From NCBI GenBank assembly GCA_036768485.1, contig JAVLUZ010000142.1, positions 18,225,735 to 18,289,734 of the forward strand: a DNA stretch of 64,000 bases, given 5' to 3'. The DNA is from Mermis nigrescens (Eukaryota; Nematoda; Enoplea; Mermithida; Mermithidae). The position numbers and the translations under genes are program-made. The notes below the pieces were generated by a model that did not search any database, had not been told where the DNA came from, and worked only from the letters and a program-made list of their open reading frames with translations. This document shows positions 23,444 to 33,419 of the stretch, one piece after another (position 1 is the stretch's first letter; each line of letters starts with the position of its first letter).

Positions 23444-23852
23444 CATAGGTGCACAAGGTCAGGGTCGGCAGGGGGTGGAATCCCAAAAATCCAAAACAGA
23501 AAATTTAACATTCACAATTTTTTGTTGTTTTAACGATCAAAATGGTCAAAATAGCCTGTAAAACGCTGCTTTTTCGTGGTAATATCGCATTTCAAAAGCA
23601 TTTTACGTCCATATTGACTGCATTAAATCACTTTAACACTAAAAAATCTAAAAAATTTATCAATTTTGGGCACTTTTTGAGTAAAAAACACTAATCTGGC
23701 GCGAAGCACTGAAACAATTTTGACGCTTTTACTGCTTTTGACCTCAAAAATGATGCGAAAAAACGTTCAATCAGCTCAAAATCGCCGGATAGTATCTGTC
23801 AGGCTGACCCCTCAGGGGGTAATACCCCCCTCACCCCCTAAGTGCATGTATG
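23444..23852 (+). mobile_element. Family C hAT-type MITE, complete
   Basis: It is 409 bp, the same length as the copy at 2560, with ends CATAGGTGCACAAGGTCAGG and 'ctaagtgcatgtatg'. The perfect TSD CACTGGAT lies at 23436-23443 and 23853-23860. It inserted 86 bp upstream of the exon 3 acceptor. Confidence 0.9.
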
Positions 23853-23879
23853 CACTGGATGACCACATACTTGTATTCT

Positions 23880-24340
23880 GTTTTTTGTACAAGGTCCCTT
23901 TGTACATGTACAAAGATGGTCCCCAAAAGTCTTAGTGCATTTTGTACACGCAAATTTTTGCGTAATACGGTACAGTAGCGTTTTCAGTATGGTAAAACAC
24001 GGTTTTTCGACCTTTGATGGTGCATTTTAGCCAATTTCTTGGTTTTTGAGGAGAAAACTTACTAGTAATAGTCTCGAGACGGTGCAAAGCGCCGAAAAAT
24101 TTTGAAATTTTTCCTTTCTAAAAGCAAATTCTGCCATTATAAAGATATATAGAACAGATAATTACTTATTTAGGCGCGTAGCGCCGAAGTTAATTTTAGG
24201 AATTTTTTGTACCTTTTTCACGATTTTTGTCTTCCCGAAAATCTTCGTCAAGTGAAAACCTTGTTGATCATTTTGTTTTTTTGCTGAATTATTTTTCTCG
24301 CATTGATTTCCCTTATTTGCAGCAATAAATTTCAACAAAA
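23880..24340 (+). repeat. Family H repeat
   Basis: It opens with 'tttttgtacaaggtcccttt' and the palindrome TTTGTACATGTACAAAGA, then GGCGC hairpins at 24078 and 24172. A second copy lies at 26365-26760 with the same block order. No ends or TSD secured. Confidence 0.55.
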
Positions 24341-24520
24341 CCGGCCTATGCCCCTCCATTCATTGAAATGTTTTTTAAATGTACGTTGAATAGATTAGAA
24401 TCTATCCATTTGATGCTTTTGTGTTTATTTGCTTGAATTATTTAGCATGAATCCTAGTCAATTTTTAAACAAGAATTAATACTGTTTAATAATTAATAAT
24501 TTTAATAAACGAATTAAGGC

Positions 24521-25924
24521 CACACATTGGTGTAGGGGCATTGATCGACCGGGCTCAAAAAATACCGGGCCCGGGCCCGGGCTTTGCTGCCGGGCTTGGT
24601 ACCGGGCCCGGGCTTATATACTAACAACATGCCTTGCTTCTAATATAATGTTATGCATAAGATACATATTTAGACCGATTTTACATTTGTTATTTGTCAA
24701 ACGCAAGGCTTACTGCTGTATCAAGAAGATTTTTGAATTCTAAGCTCTGTTAATTATTCAATCTTTCTAAAAATAAATTAAGTAGTTAGCAAGGATTTTG
24801 GTAGCATTATTCAAGCAAGAACAAAGTTTTTAATACAATAGCGCGCAATTCCATTATTAAAATGCACGTGCAACTAAACACGGTTTGAAAAAGCACAAGG
24901 TTTCATGTAGATATTTAAAGGAAATTGAGCATTAAATTTATGCATTCAGACATAACAGCGACTATGATATGGTCGGATAGAAGATATGCTGTTTGGATTT
25001 TAGAACTCAAACTATAGCGTACATTGACGTCAATTGAAATTGTGTAGTGTATAGGATAGCACACGTATTGAAGCCATAGACGTAGCCAGGGGGCATTGGG
25101 GGCACATGGCCCCCCCCGAAATTTTTCAGAAATTTTGTTATTTTTCGAGTGTAATAATTGTGTCCAGAAAATTGAGTTCAAAAAGGCAAAAACGTCAAAA
25201 ATTTTCAGGCGCTTCGTGCCGAGTCTTTAATATATTTATTGTTATATAGATCCAATGAGTTCAAAAGCTTAAATTAGCTAAAATAATCGATCAATTCACA
25301 TCACTTTAGTGATTTATTGCTCTATTTGTTCGTTGAATGAAACTGCGCATGCTTGTTGAGCATAACAGTAAATGTGCGAAAATGATTGTGTACCAGTTTG
25401 TCTATTCTTTGCTTTGTTTGTCTTTCTTTAGAAGGACAGGACACATAATCCTATTTTAAATGAAAGGAATGGCCAAATTTTCTTATGTTTTTGCGCATTT
25501 TCTGTTTTCTGAATTATATCTTGTTAATAAGAAGGCCACAAATGGGCCTGAAAACGATAAGAACAAAATTGTCATTGATACATCTTTAATGGATTTAAAT
25601 AGAATCACAGGCTAGCAAATTCATAAGAAATACGGACAACAGCTGAAATAATAAACGTCTAAAATATTAACGATAATTATTTGAGGCCCGGTTGAGGCCC
25701 GGTGGTTTTCAGCCGGGCCCGGGCCTGCTATGACCGGCCAGGCACGGTCCGGGCCCGGGTACCCGGTCGATCACTGTGTAGGGGTCTGGGGTTATACACT
25801 CCGCGCAGTTGAAAAACCCGCGCAGATTACTGTAGACCCCAAAGATTTTATTTTCAGTAACATATTTGGCGATTTTCGGCAATTTTTGACGATTCTCCCC
25901 GAACTTTTTTGCTGCCCATGTATG
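24521..25924 (+). mobile_element. Family D MITE split by an F element
   Basis: It begins CACACATTGGTGTAGGGG and, after an interruption, resumes GTCTGGGGTTATACACTCC and ends 'gctgcccatgtatg'. The perfect TSD ATTAAGGC lies at 24513-24520 and 25925-25932. The insertion at 24539-25776 fell inside its left end. Confidence 0.85.
24539..25776. mobile_element. Family F hAT element nested in D
   Basis: Ends CATTGATCGACCGGG and, inverted, CAGTGATCGACCGGG. The 8-bp TSD TGTAGGGG is perfect (24531-24538 and 25777-25784) and lies in the host D element. GC-rich arrays of the unit CCGGGC flank both ends in inverted arrangement. The interior holds repeat S copy 2 (25330-25570) and, at about 25075, a 'catagacgtagccagg' MITE end. 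Confidence 0.87.
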
Positions 25925-25932
25925 ATTAAGGC

Positions 25933-27650
25933 TATATTATCCGATATTCGTAGCACTGGTTCGAACAAAGTAAAATGTGTGCATTATGGGAGTCTTCACA
26001 GACACGAGCCGCGACAGTTCATCGAGTTCCAGAAATAAGTTCACCTGAACAAATCTAGCGAATCATCTGTAATGCAAGCCTGGCTCATTTTAGGAAGCCG
26101 CGCAGATATACAGAAATAAGCTGAGTCAAAAGATGACTATCTTAAATGGCTTTGTTTGCGTATGAAAATTGTAAACTACTCTACTGGAAAAAAGTTAATA
26201 TCACCAGAGCAAAAATTATAGTTATATGCAGGGCCGTCTTTAGAAGAGGAGGGCGGAAGGCGGGCGGCCGCCCCTCCTACCCCTCTTGGCTGAAAAAAAT
26301 CTTCAAATCTGAGAATAACGCACGGAAGGATAAAAAAATCACATGTGCAGCAGTGTTTTTTTTGTTACAAGGTTCGTTTGTACATGTATAGGGATGGTCC
26401 TTAAAAGTCTTTGTACATTTTTGTACACACAAATTTTCGAGTACTATAACATGGTAAAGTAGCGACTTTAATAAGGGTAAAAACAAAGTTGTTCGAACTT
26501 TGGTAGTGAATTTTAGCTGATTCCTGGTTTTATGAGGGCAAAAATCATCAAGAATCGTCTTAAAACGGCGTGGAGCGCGAAAAATTTGACATTTTTCCTT
26601 TCGAAATGTGATTTCTGCTATTATAAAGATATATAGGGCACACAATTACTCATTTCGGAGAATTTTTGCGAATTTTAGACCTTTTTTTGCAGTTTTTGTC
26701 TCCCCAAAAATGTTTGTACATCGGGAAAAATCTTTGCCGAATACAAAAAAACCGTGATCTACATATTTGTCGTCAACTCTTTATATTTTCGACGCTTCGC
26801 GCAAAATGAGATGTATTTTCCATAATTTTGGCTCAAGCGCGGCCGAAATATGCCACTTTTTATAGCCTTTTGAGTAACAAAAAATTTTCGGAAAGTTGGA
26901 ACTTTATGATCTTAATAAATAGAGCGTGTTGAAAACCCTCGAATCGTTCTTCCAGGCTATCCCGTAAAATTTTCCGAGATATAGACCCATTTAGGTTGGG
27001 TCCGCCCTTCCTTGACCGAATCCTTGATACGGACCTAATTATATGTATGCACGTCGAAGCCCTTTTATTAAAAATGAATATAGTCGCAAAAAGTCTCAAA
27101 GTATAATATTTCCACCTGCTCTTAGCAAGCTTTAAAGATTTTCAATTTCTTGGACAATGAAGTCACTTTTACATTTTATGCGGAAATAAAGTCACTAGGT
27201 ACCTGAAAACAGTCCCGTATCCAGGATCCGGCCAAGAGGAGGGGCGAACACAACATTAATTCGTCTATATCTCTGATAATTCGTCGGGATGGCTCGCAAA
27301 AACCGCATTTTCGACAATTATCGACATGCGCTTTCCATTAAGAACATAAAATTCTGACTTTTTTCAAAAAAAAAATTTTTCACAACTGAGAAGGATATGA
27401 AAAGTATCATTTTTTGGTCGCGCTTGGGCTAAAACGATGGAAAATACAACACATCCGGCGCGAAGCGCCGAAAATTTGACGATTTCACGTCAAAGACATT
27501 CGATTTTCCATCTTTCCGCGCATTATCTTACCTCTCAACATTTTGTTCTGGCCAAAGGGGGAACAGCCGCCCCTCACCCCTCCCTTAAATACCTGTCTGA
27601 AGACAAAATATTTGCTGAGACACAAGAATGAAGCAAGCCATTAGAGGAAC
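25933..27650. repeat. Cluster of degraded MITEs in intron 2
   Basis: A gypsum of ends is visible: 'gcagggccgtctttagaag' (26228), an H copy (26365-26760), 'cgaatccttgatacggacc' (27017), 'cagtcccgtatccaggat' (27211) and 'cccctcacccctccc' (27572). GGCGC hairpins lie at about 26570, 26790 and 27457. No TSD could be paired with confidence. Confidence 0.4.
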
Positions 27651-28018
27651 GTCGATACTTTTATGTATTGATTTATATTCTTAAAAATCTGCAATATTGT
27701 TTTCAGCATAGGAATGGAAATATTTTTTTGATTAACAATTACATAACCATCACGCGTCACACAAGCGCATTCTATATAATACAGGAGTATCTCACGCTAT
27801 GACTGTTTCATACCGAAGCCGACATAAGTCGGCAGTCAACAATACAATATTAAATTTACTATTGAACTGGTTTTCAAAATACAAAACGGTTTCAAGAGAA
27901 TGCTTTTTGTACAAATGATAACAGGAATAATTAAGACACGCCTGTTTTAAGCTACAACCATTCAAATAAAACTACTAAAAAGGAAACCGGTACTAAATAA
28001 AATAGGTTACACTTAATT
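27650..28018. other. Unassigned intron 2 sequence
   Basis: AT-rich sequence with no repeat end or coding signal that I can support. Confidence 0.35.
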
Positions 28019-28436
28019 CCATAGGGATGAGGAGAGGGTATATCCCGTAACTCAGGGTCCGAGACTCGAATCACTGTCAGACGATTTTGAGCCCTCAGAC
28101 ATTTTCTGCATGATTTTTGGATACGAAAGTAGCAAAGATACTAATGAATTTTCGGCGCTTGATTACCCAAAAAATACCTAGAATGAACTCAAAATGATCT
28201 AAAAAATCGAAATTTTCGATGAATTTTTATATTTTTTACTTACAACAGTGACTAAACTAGTCAGAATCGGACAAAAAGTATTTTAAAAATGCAGTTTTCC
28301 GCACTAAACCAAATTATATAGGATGTTTTCGCCTTATTTCACATGTGACCTGCAACAAAGCTAGATTCTAAATTTAGTGGTTCCATATTTTGGAGATTTC
28401 ACCCCGCCCTGAATTTTCAACCTTGGGAAACTATGA
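28019..28436 (-). mobile_element. Short relative of family I/C
   Basis: It starts 'ccatagggatgagg' with 'cagggtccgagactc' and ends 'caaccttgggaaactatg', the reversed terminus of family I (CATAGTTTTCCAAGG). TSD not clear. Confidence 0.5.
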
Positions 28437-28456
28437 CTGAACCCCGTCGATCGCAC

Positions 28457-28838
28457 ACATACATGATCTGGTGAAGATGATGGGGTTTTACTCCCCCAGG
28501 AAAATTCCCTCCCCCAGAATTCGCGATTTTTCAAAAGTTCCCCAAAATTTCCTGAAAATTCGCAGAAAAGGTGCTTTTTCAAGCAATTTTAGCTATTTGC
28601 TCAAAAGTGACAAATTTTCGGCGCTTAGCGCTATATACTCATGTTTTGACTACGTTTGGTTCAATTTCTTCGACTTTTTTAGGTTTTTCAAAATTTTTTG
28701 TTTTCATGCTTCAGAAAGACAGAACATCGTCAGAAACGCCTAGAATCAATGTTTCAGAAGCGAACTTACTATTTTTAGGCCTAAAAAAGGCATTTTGAAA
28801 TTTCAACCCCTCCCAGAATTTCCATGCTGTGCATATCT
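28457..28838 (+). mobile_element. Family Q hAT-type MITE, complete
   Basis: It runs from ACATACATGATCTGG to 'ccatgctgtgcatatct'. The perfect TSD GATCGCAC lies at 28449-28456 and 28839-28846. It carries one GGCGC-type hairpin near 28619. Fragments of this family occur at 1060, 9735, 31190, 40010 and 52125. Confidence 0.82.
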
Positions 28839-29055
28839 GATCGCACGTCAATGTATAAATTTCCGACGGCACTTGAAAAATTGTTCTTAACTCCAGCACA
28901 GGCAAATCTCATTTAAATCAGGTCGTATAAATGAAATAAGCTTAATAACAACATTTCAGCAGTCAGTAGTAAGTCTGGAAGTTACACATTTATTTTCTGT
29001 ACTGAATATCAATAATACCATATGTAAATAAATACCATATGTAAATAGCACTAAT

Positions 29056-29262
29056 CACATATGCACATAGGGAGGGGTGAGAGGGGGTATTACCTCCTGC
29101 TGAAGGGTTTTAAATTAGGTACTGTCGGGCACTTTGAGCCGAAAATAGTGTATTTTCAAGCTGTTTCGACGTAAAAATCGCCAGAATCCTGAATTTCACC
29201 CTTGCCTGACCTCAAAATCTCAGTTTTACCCTACGGCCGACCTGACCTTGTGCACCTCTATC
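29056..29262 (-). mobile_element. Short family C derivative
   Basis: The 207-bp element runs from CACATATGCACATAGGG to 'gaccttgtgcacctctatc'. Flanks GCACTAAT (29048-29055) and GCACCAAT (29263-29270) match in 7 of 8 bases. About half of the 409-bp family C interior is missing. Confidence 0.75.
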
Positions 29263-29515
29263 GCACCAATAGCGCCGCATTTGTAGTATGACGCTCGAGT
29301 CATCACGTGGGATAACGACAGAACGTCTACCGATAAAACCTTAGCATTTTATAGCTTTTTATTTTTCACTCTTTGACGAAATCCATTTGCGAGCCTTCCA
29401 CAAATACATAATGTGCTTCTTTCTACATATGCACCTACGTACTCAGTATCTGAAGTCAACATAAGTGAAAAATGTCGTAAAATTAATCTCAGCGACCCAT
29501 ATGTATGCTTAAGAG

Positions 29516-30113
29516 TAGTTATCGACCGGGGCGACTTTTTAGGCCGGGGGCGGGGCTGAAGCTGAAAAAATGCATTTTAGTCATAATGTACATACTGGAA
29601 GAGCAAAATTCGGACTTGGTAATTCCAAAAATTGTAAAAGTTCGACTTTTACAGCACATATGCAAATATGACCTTAGTTCTTGCGCTTGAGAATTTCTGA
29701 ACCCATCCAACTTCGTTTGATTTTCCTGCTGTCTGTGGCATTTGTATTGGCAAATTAAACGGCAAACAACGCTGACTCGAGACACTGATTGATTATGAAA
29801 GCTAAATCTCAAAAATAGTACGTAAACAAAAATTTTTCATACATTCTGGAAAAAACAGACTAACTGCTTCAGTCAGAGGGAATCGTAGAAAGAAAGTCTT
29901 GCTAAAACTAATGAACAATGATCACGTGATCATTTACAGCAAAAAAATGATTTATTTAGCTTATTGAAAGCCAAGAATGTTTTTATTACACTATAAAAGA
30001 CTAAGCAAATGCAATAAATTTTTTCCAGCCCCAGCCATTTTTTATACTTGCTCCTGCCGGGGCCGGGGACCCCAAAAATGGCCGAGGATAGCCGGGGCCC
30101 CGGTCGATCACTA
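29516..30113. mobile_element. Family F hAT element in intron 2
   Basis: Ends TAGTTATCGACCGGGGC and, inverted, TAGTGATCGACCGGGGCC. Flanks CTTAAGAG (29508-29515) and CTGAAGAG (30114-30121) match in 7 of 8 bases. GC-rich CCGGGG arrays lie at both ends. Confidence 0.82.
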
Positions 30114-30308
30114 CTGAAGAGACTTTTGACTCAGCATTCTACTCGTTAATTCATCCAGTTCAAGTTCAGTCCGATTCAAGAGAAATTTAAGTTTTTGGAT
30201 AAAATCGACCCTTTATAATAAAAGATGGAAGATGCGAAATATTTAAGAAAATTTTAACAGGTAGTAGGTAGATATAAGTAGGTATCGCGCTGAAAATATT
30301 TTGCTTAC

Positions 30309-30517
30309 TTCAATGCTAACGGAGGTAAACGTCCAAACTGAATAGCCAAGGGTTTCATGTCGAGAAATTGAACAAACTGACCATTTCCCCAATCCATAAA
30401 AGAGACCTTACAGTCATCCGAACCCCAATGAGTCACTAACGCGCGGTACCATTTACCATCTTCGCTATATTTGACTGCACAAGGCATATGTTCGAAAATG
30501 ATTTCGGGAAAGGGGAC
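30309..30517 (-). CDS. SAM-Tudor protein, exon 2 (Tudor core)
   Basis: The acceptor ttcattttgtag opens VPFPEIIFEHMPCAVKYSED, then GKWYRALVTHWGSDDCKVSF, MDWGNGQFVQFLDMKPLAIQ and FGRLPPLALK. This is a Tudor barrel: CAVKYSEDGKWYRA is the first strand pair, FMDWGNG the F-x-D-Y-G-N equivalent, with Trp in place of the usual Tyr in the aromatic cage. Tudor domains bind symmetrically dimethylated arginine, typically on Piwi proteins. The exon ends two bases into the Lys codon at GTAAGC. The domain is split over three exons separated by 1.1 and 7 kb. Confidence 0.88.
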
Positions 30518-30559
30518 CTACAAAATGAATATGGTGCGTAGCAGAAAATCATTATCATT

Positions 30560-30936
30560 ACGCAAACTGTATTTAGGAGGGGGCCGCCGCCCCTTTCTTA
30601 GCCGGAAAAAAAATTTAAAAGGTAAGATAACGCACGGAAAGATAGAAAAATTGCCTGTCTTTGACGTAAAATCTTCAAATTTCTGGCGCTTTCGCGTCAG
30701 ATGTAAAGTATTTTCCATAATTTTGACTCAAGCGCGACCAAAAACGACACTTTATATAGCATTTTGAGTGAGGACAATTTTCTCTCAAAGTTTGAATTTA
30801 ATGATCCTAATGGATAGAGAATGTCGAAAAACGTCTAAAGATGCGGTTTTTGTGAGCTATCGCGACAAATTTCTCGAGATTTAGACCAATTTATGTTGGT
30901 TCCGCCTCCCCTTGGCCGAAACCTGGATACGGGCCT
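30560..30936. repeat. Degraded MITE in intron 1
   Basis: It is bounded by 'ggagggggccgccgcccctt' and 'gaaacctggatacgggcc' and contains a GGCGC-type hairpin at 30684. The 26228-27040 cluster has the same inner blocks ('tttatgttggttccgcc' versus 'aggttgggtccgcc'). Confidence 0.45.
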
Positions 30937-31189
30937 CATTAAGCCAACCATCTACAATCCTTTTTCGTGAAAACCGCTGAAGCGCACACGGGAACAAAAC
31001 TAGGAAAGGCATCAAATAAAACCTCCGGGCGAAATGCGAGATTGATTAAAATATGTACCATAAGTTTGTTTTGGCGGCCTTCTTCACTAGCTTCGAGAAT
31101 TTTCAATTTGTTTGAAAAAAATCTTGAAGAAAATAAATAATTTGTATTTTTTGAAGGCCCAGGCCCGTTGATCATCAGTTACGGGTATC

Positions 31190-31570
31190 TGTGTCATACA
31201 TGTGATGGAACAGATGAAAAGTTTGGATAAGATGATTGAAGACATGCACAGCTTGGGAATTCTGGGGGGGTGAAATTTTAAAATGCATTTTTAGAGCCAA
31301 AAAATAGTGGGTACGCGTCAGAAATTTCGCTTTTTGGCATTTTTGACATGAATATATGGCGCGAAGTGCCAAAAATTTGACACTTTTGAGCAGATGGACA
31401 GCTAAAAACGCTTGGAAAAGCACCTTTTCTGCTAATTTATCGGAAAATTTCGGAACTTTTGAAAAATCGCAAATTACGGGAAGTGAGAAAAGTTCTGGGG
31501 AGAATGAAGAGTAAAAAATTTTTTTGGGGAGGACTAAAACCCCCAACGCCCCCCCTCCTCCTCTAAATGG
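31190..31570 (-). repeat. Family Q-like repeat in intron 1
   Basis: It contains 'catgcacagcttgggaattctggggggg' style blocks split as Q reversed: a C- or G-rich flank, 'gcgtcagaaattt', a hairpin (ggcgcgaagtgcc) at 31361 and 'ggggaggactaaaaccccc'. It lies just 3' of the exon 1 donor. Confidence 0.45.
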
Positions 31571-31637
31571 TGTAGTTATTATATCAATTATCAAGCGGCG
31601 CGAGGTACAGCAGATTTTTGGTGAGAACAATTCCTAC

Positions 31638-32285
31638 CGTATCCAAAGGCGTATGTCCATAAAATTGTGTCATTGCTTCTACCATGCGATCTACTTCGTC
31701 TAGCCAAAAATCAGGCTGTAAGTAGAATTCGACCGGCGAAACTAAATAGGATACTTCAGCTACAAAACCTCTATCTAGCACACCCTCAAAACCCAGGAAG
31801 GACTTCAGTAACTTCTCCTGGTCATTATCAAAAGTCCAACAATAGTCTGGAAAAAAATTTGATAATTCATTGGCTTTCTCTGAAGCATGCGACTTCGACG
31901 CCTCAGAATTAAATTCCGCTGCATCTTTGTTAATCGACAAGGCTTGGAGATTTTCAGTGAATTCGTTAGTAAATGGGAGAACGACCGAACTCTGTTCGAT
32001 AAATTGCTTCGCATCAAAAAGGTCGGTTGTTTGGCCTTCTTCCTTTGCTGGTGAAATCAGACTTTTCAGCCTATTGATGGCTCGACTTAACTTTCTTATG
32101 TGACCAAATACTGAGAGATTCAAAGGAGGCAACCGTAAATCATTTTCAGTAATAGTTAGCAAGACGTCACCGTCAATCTCATGCTTGAGGAACAGATGGA
32201 CATACTGGTTGAAATTCTGTGATTTTAACCATGCTGAAACTTGTTCGCAAGTCCACAATTGAACCGAGTGTGTATACGAATCCAT
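31638..32285 (-). CDS. SAM-Tudor protein, exon 1 (start, SAM domain, Tudor entry)
   Basis: From ATG at 32285, 216 codons run to a GTAGGA donor in phase 0. Residues about 10-75 form a SAM domain (LWTCEQVSAWLKSQNFNQYV, then HLFLKHEIDGDVLLTITEND and a GHIRKL motif). Residues about 80-165 look disordered. Residues about 170-216 (FVAEVSYLVSPVEFYLQPDF, then DRMVEAMTQFYGH) are the N-terminal flank of an extended Tudor domain. Frame continues upstream to 32387, and an acceptor-like caacag lies just before the chosen start, so a 5' exon is possible. I do not recognise a named family with this exact SAM plus single Tudor layout. By domain content a germline RNA (piRNA) role is plausible, but this is inference. 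Confidence 0.85.
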
Positions 32286-32499
32286 TCGTGCAAGCACCTG
32301 TTGCAAATACAAGGAACGTCTAGATATGCAGTGCAAGCACGTCTGCTTAAGGATAAATCGTGTATTATATACACTAAAAGAGGGCAAAATACATATCTGT
32401 ATTCGAGCGAGCCACTTTTTATAAGCTTATATAAAGCTAATATGTGCACAATAAATCTACAAAAACGCTTTTTTTGAAACATGACCAGCTTTACTTTAA

Positions 32500-33245
32500 G
32501 AAATTCAAATTTTGCAATAGGTATATACTTAATCTGTACAAAAAAGTAAATGACGCTAATAATTCTTTGATTAAGAAAGCTTTCTCTAGATGTATTTTAA
32601 TACGCAAATCATTTTTTTCGCGTGATAAAGGTAACCTTGTTAAAGCTTATAGTTAGACCTTTATTAGAGTACTGTTGCAGTGTATGGAAGCCCTCTTATC
32701 TTAGGGATATAGATCGACTGGAAGCTGTTCAACGTAGATTCACTAAATATATTTTTGGTTATAATAATATTCTTTCTTACGAGGATCGTTTAACACAACT
32801 TAAATTGTGCAGACTTGAATTAAGACGCTTGCAGATTTGTCTGTGTATGATGTATCAAATTATTTGTCATAAATTATGTTTGGAAGCTGATGATTTTTTT
32901 GTATTTAATCATAATATTACCCGTAGCATTAATAGATTTAAATTAGTTATACCTATTGTACATTCTAATTTAGAAAAGTTTGATTTCTTTTACAAATACA
33001 TCGCAGATTGGAACGATCTTCCTGACTTCATTGTTTCTTCCCCTAACCTAAACATATTTAAATCTAGATTAGCAAACTTTGATTTATCTAGATAAATTGT
33101 GAGGCGCGCGTAAAACTTGTCATTCCATTGACTTGCACGCATGTCCCTTTACTAATTCGTAATTGCATTTATTATATATCTTGTCATTTTGTATTTTAAC
33201 AGTTGGTATTAGTAATAAAATTTTCTTTCTTTCTTTCCTTCTTTA
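32500..33245 (+). mobile_element. 5'-truncated LINE, reverse-transcriptase C-terminus
   Basis: It holds the thumb region and C-terminus of a non-LTR retrotransposon: SLIKKAFSRC, RDKGNLVKAYS, then after a frameshift near 32645 VRPLLEYCCSVWKPSYLRDI, DRLEAVQRRFTKYIFGYNN and a C-terminal WNDLPDFIVSSPNLNIFKSR, stopping at 33095. The pattern LEY..VW.P......LE.VQRRFTK is typical of CR1/Jockey-like elements. A 3' untranslated region ends in a CTTT-type simple repeat at 33220-33245. The insertion lies upstream of the SAM-Tudor start. Confidence 0.85.
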
Positions 33246-33419
33246 CAAAATGTACAACGACTTTTAGGGACATCTTTGTACATGTACAAATGAAACGTAT
33301 ACAAAAAGAACACTGGGGTGAACCCTCCCTGCCCTAGATCATGTATGGTAGCGACGTGACTCGTGTCCTCTCTTGCACACAGGGTTGCCAGGTCAAAATT
33401 TCAAAAACTACCAAAACTA

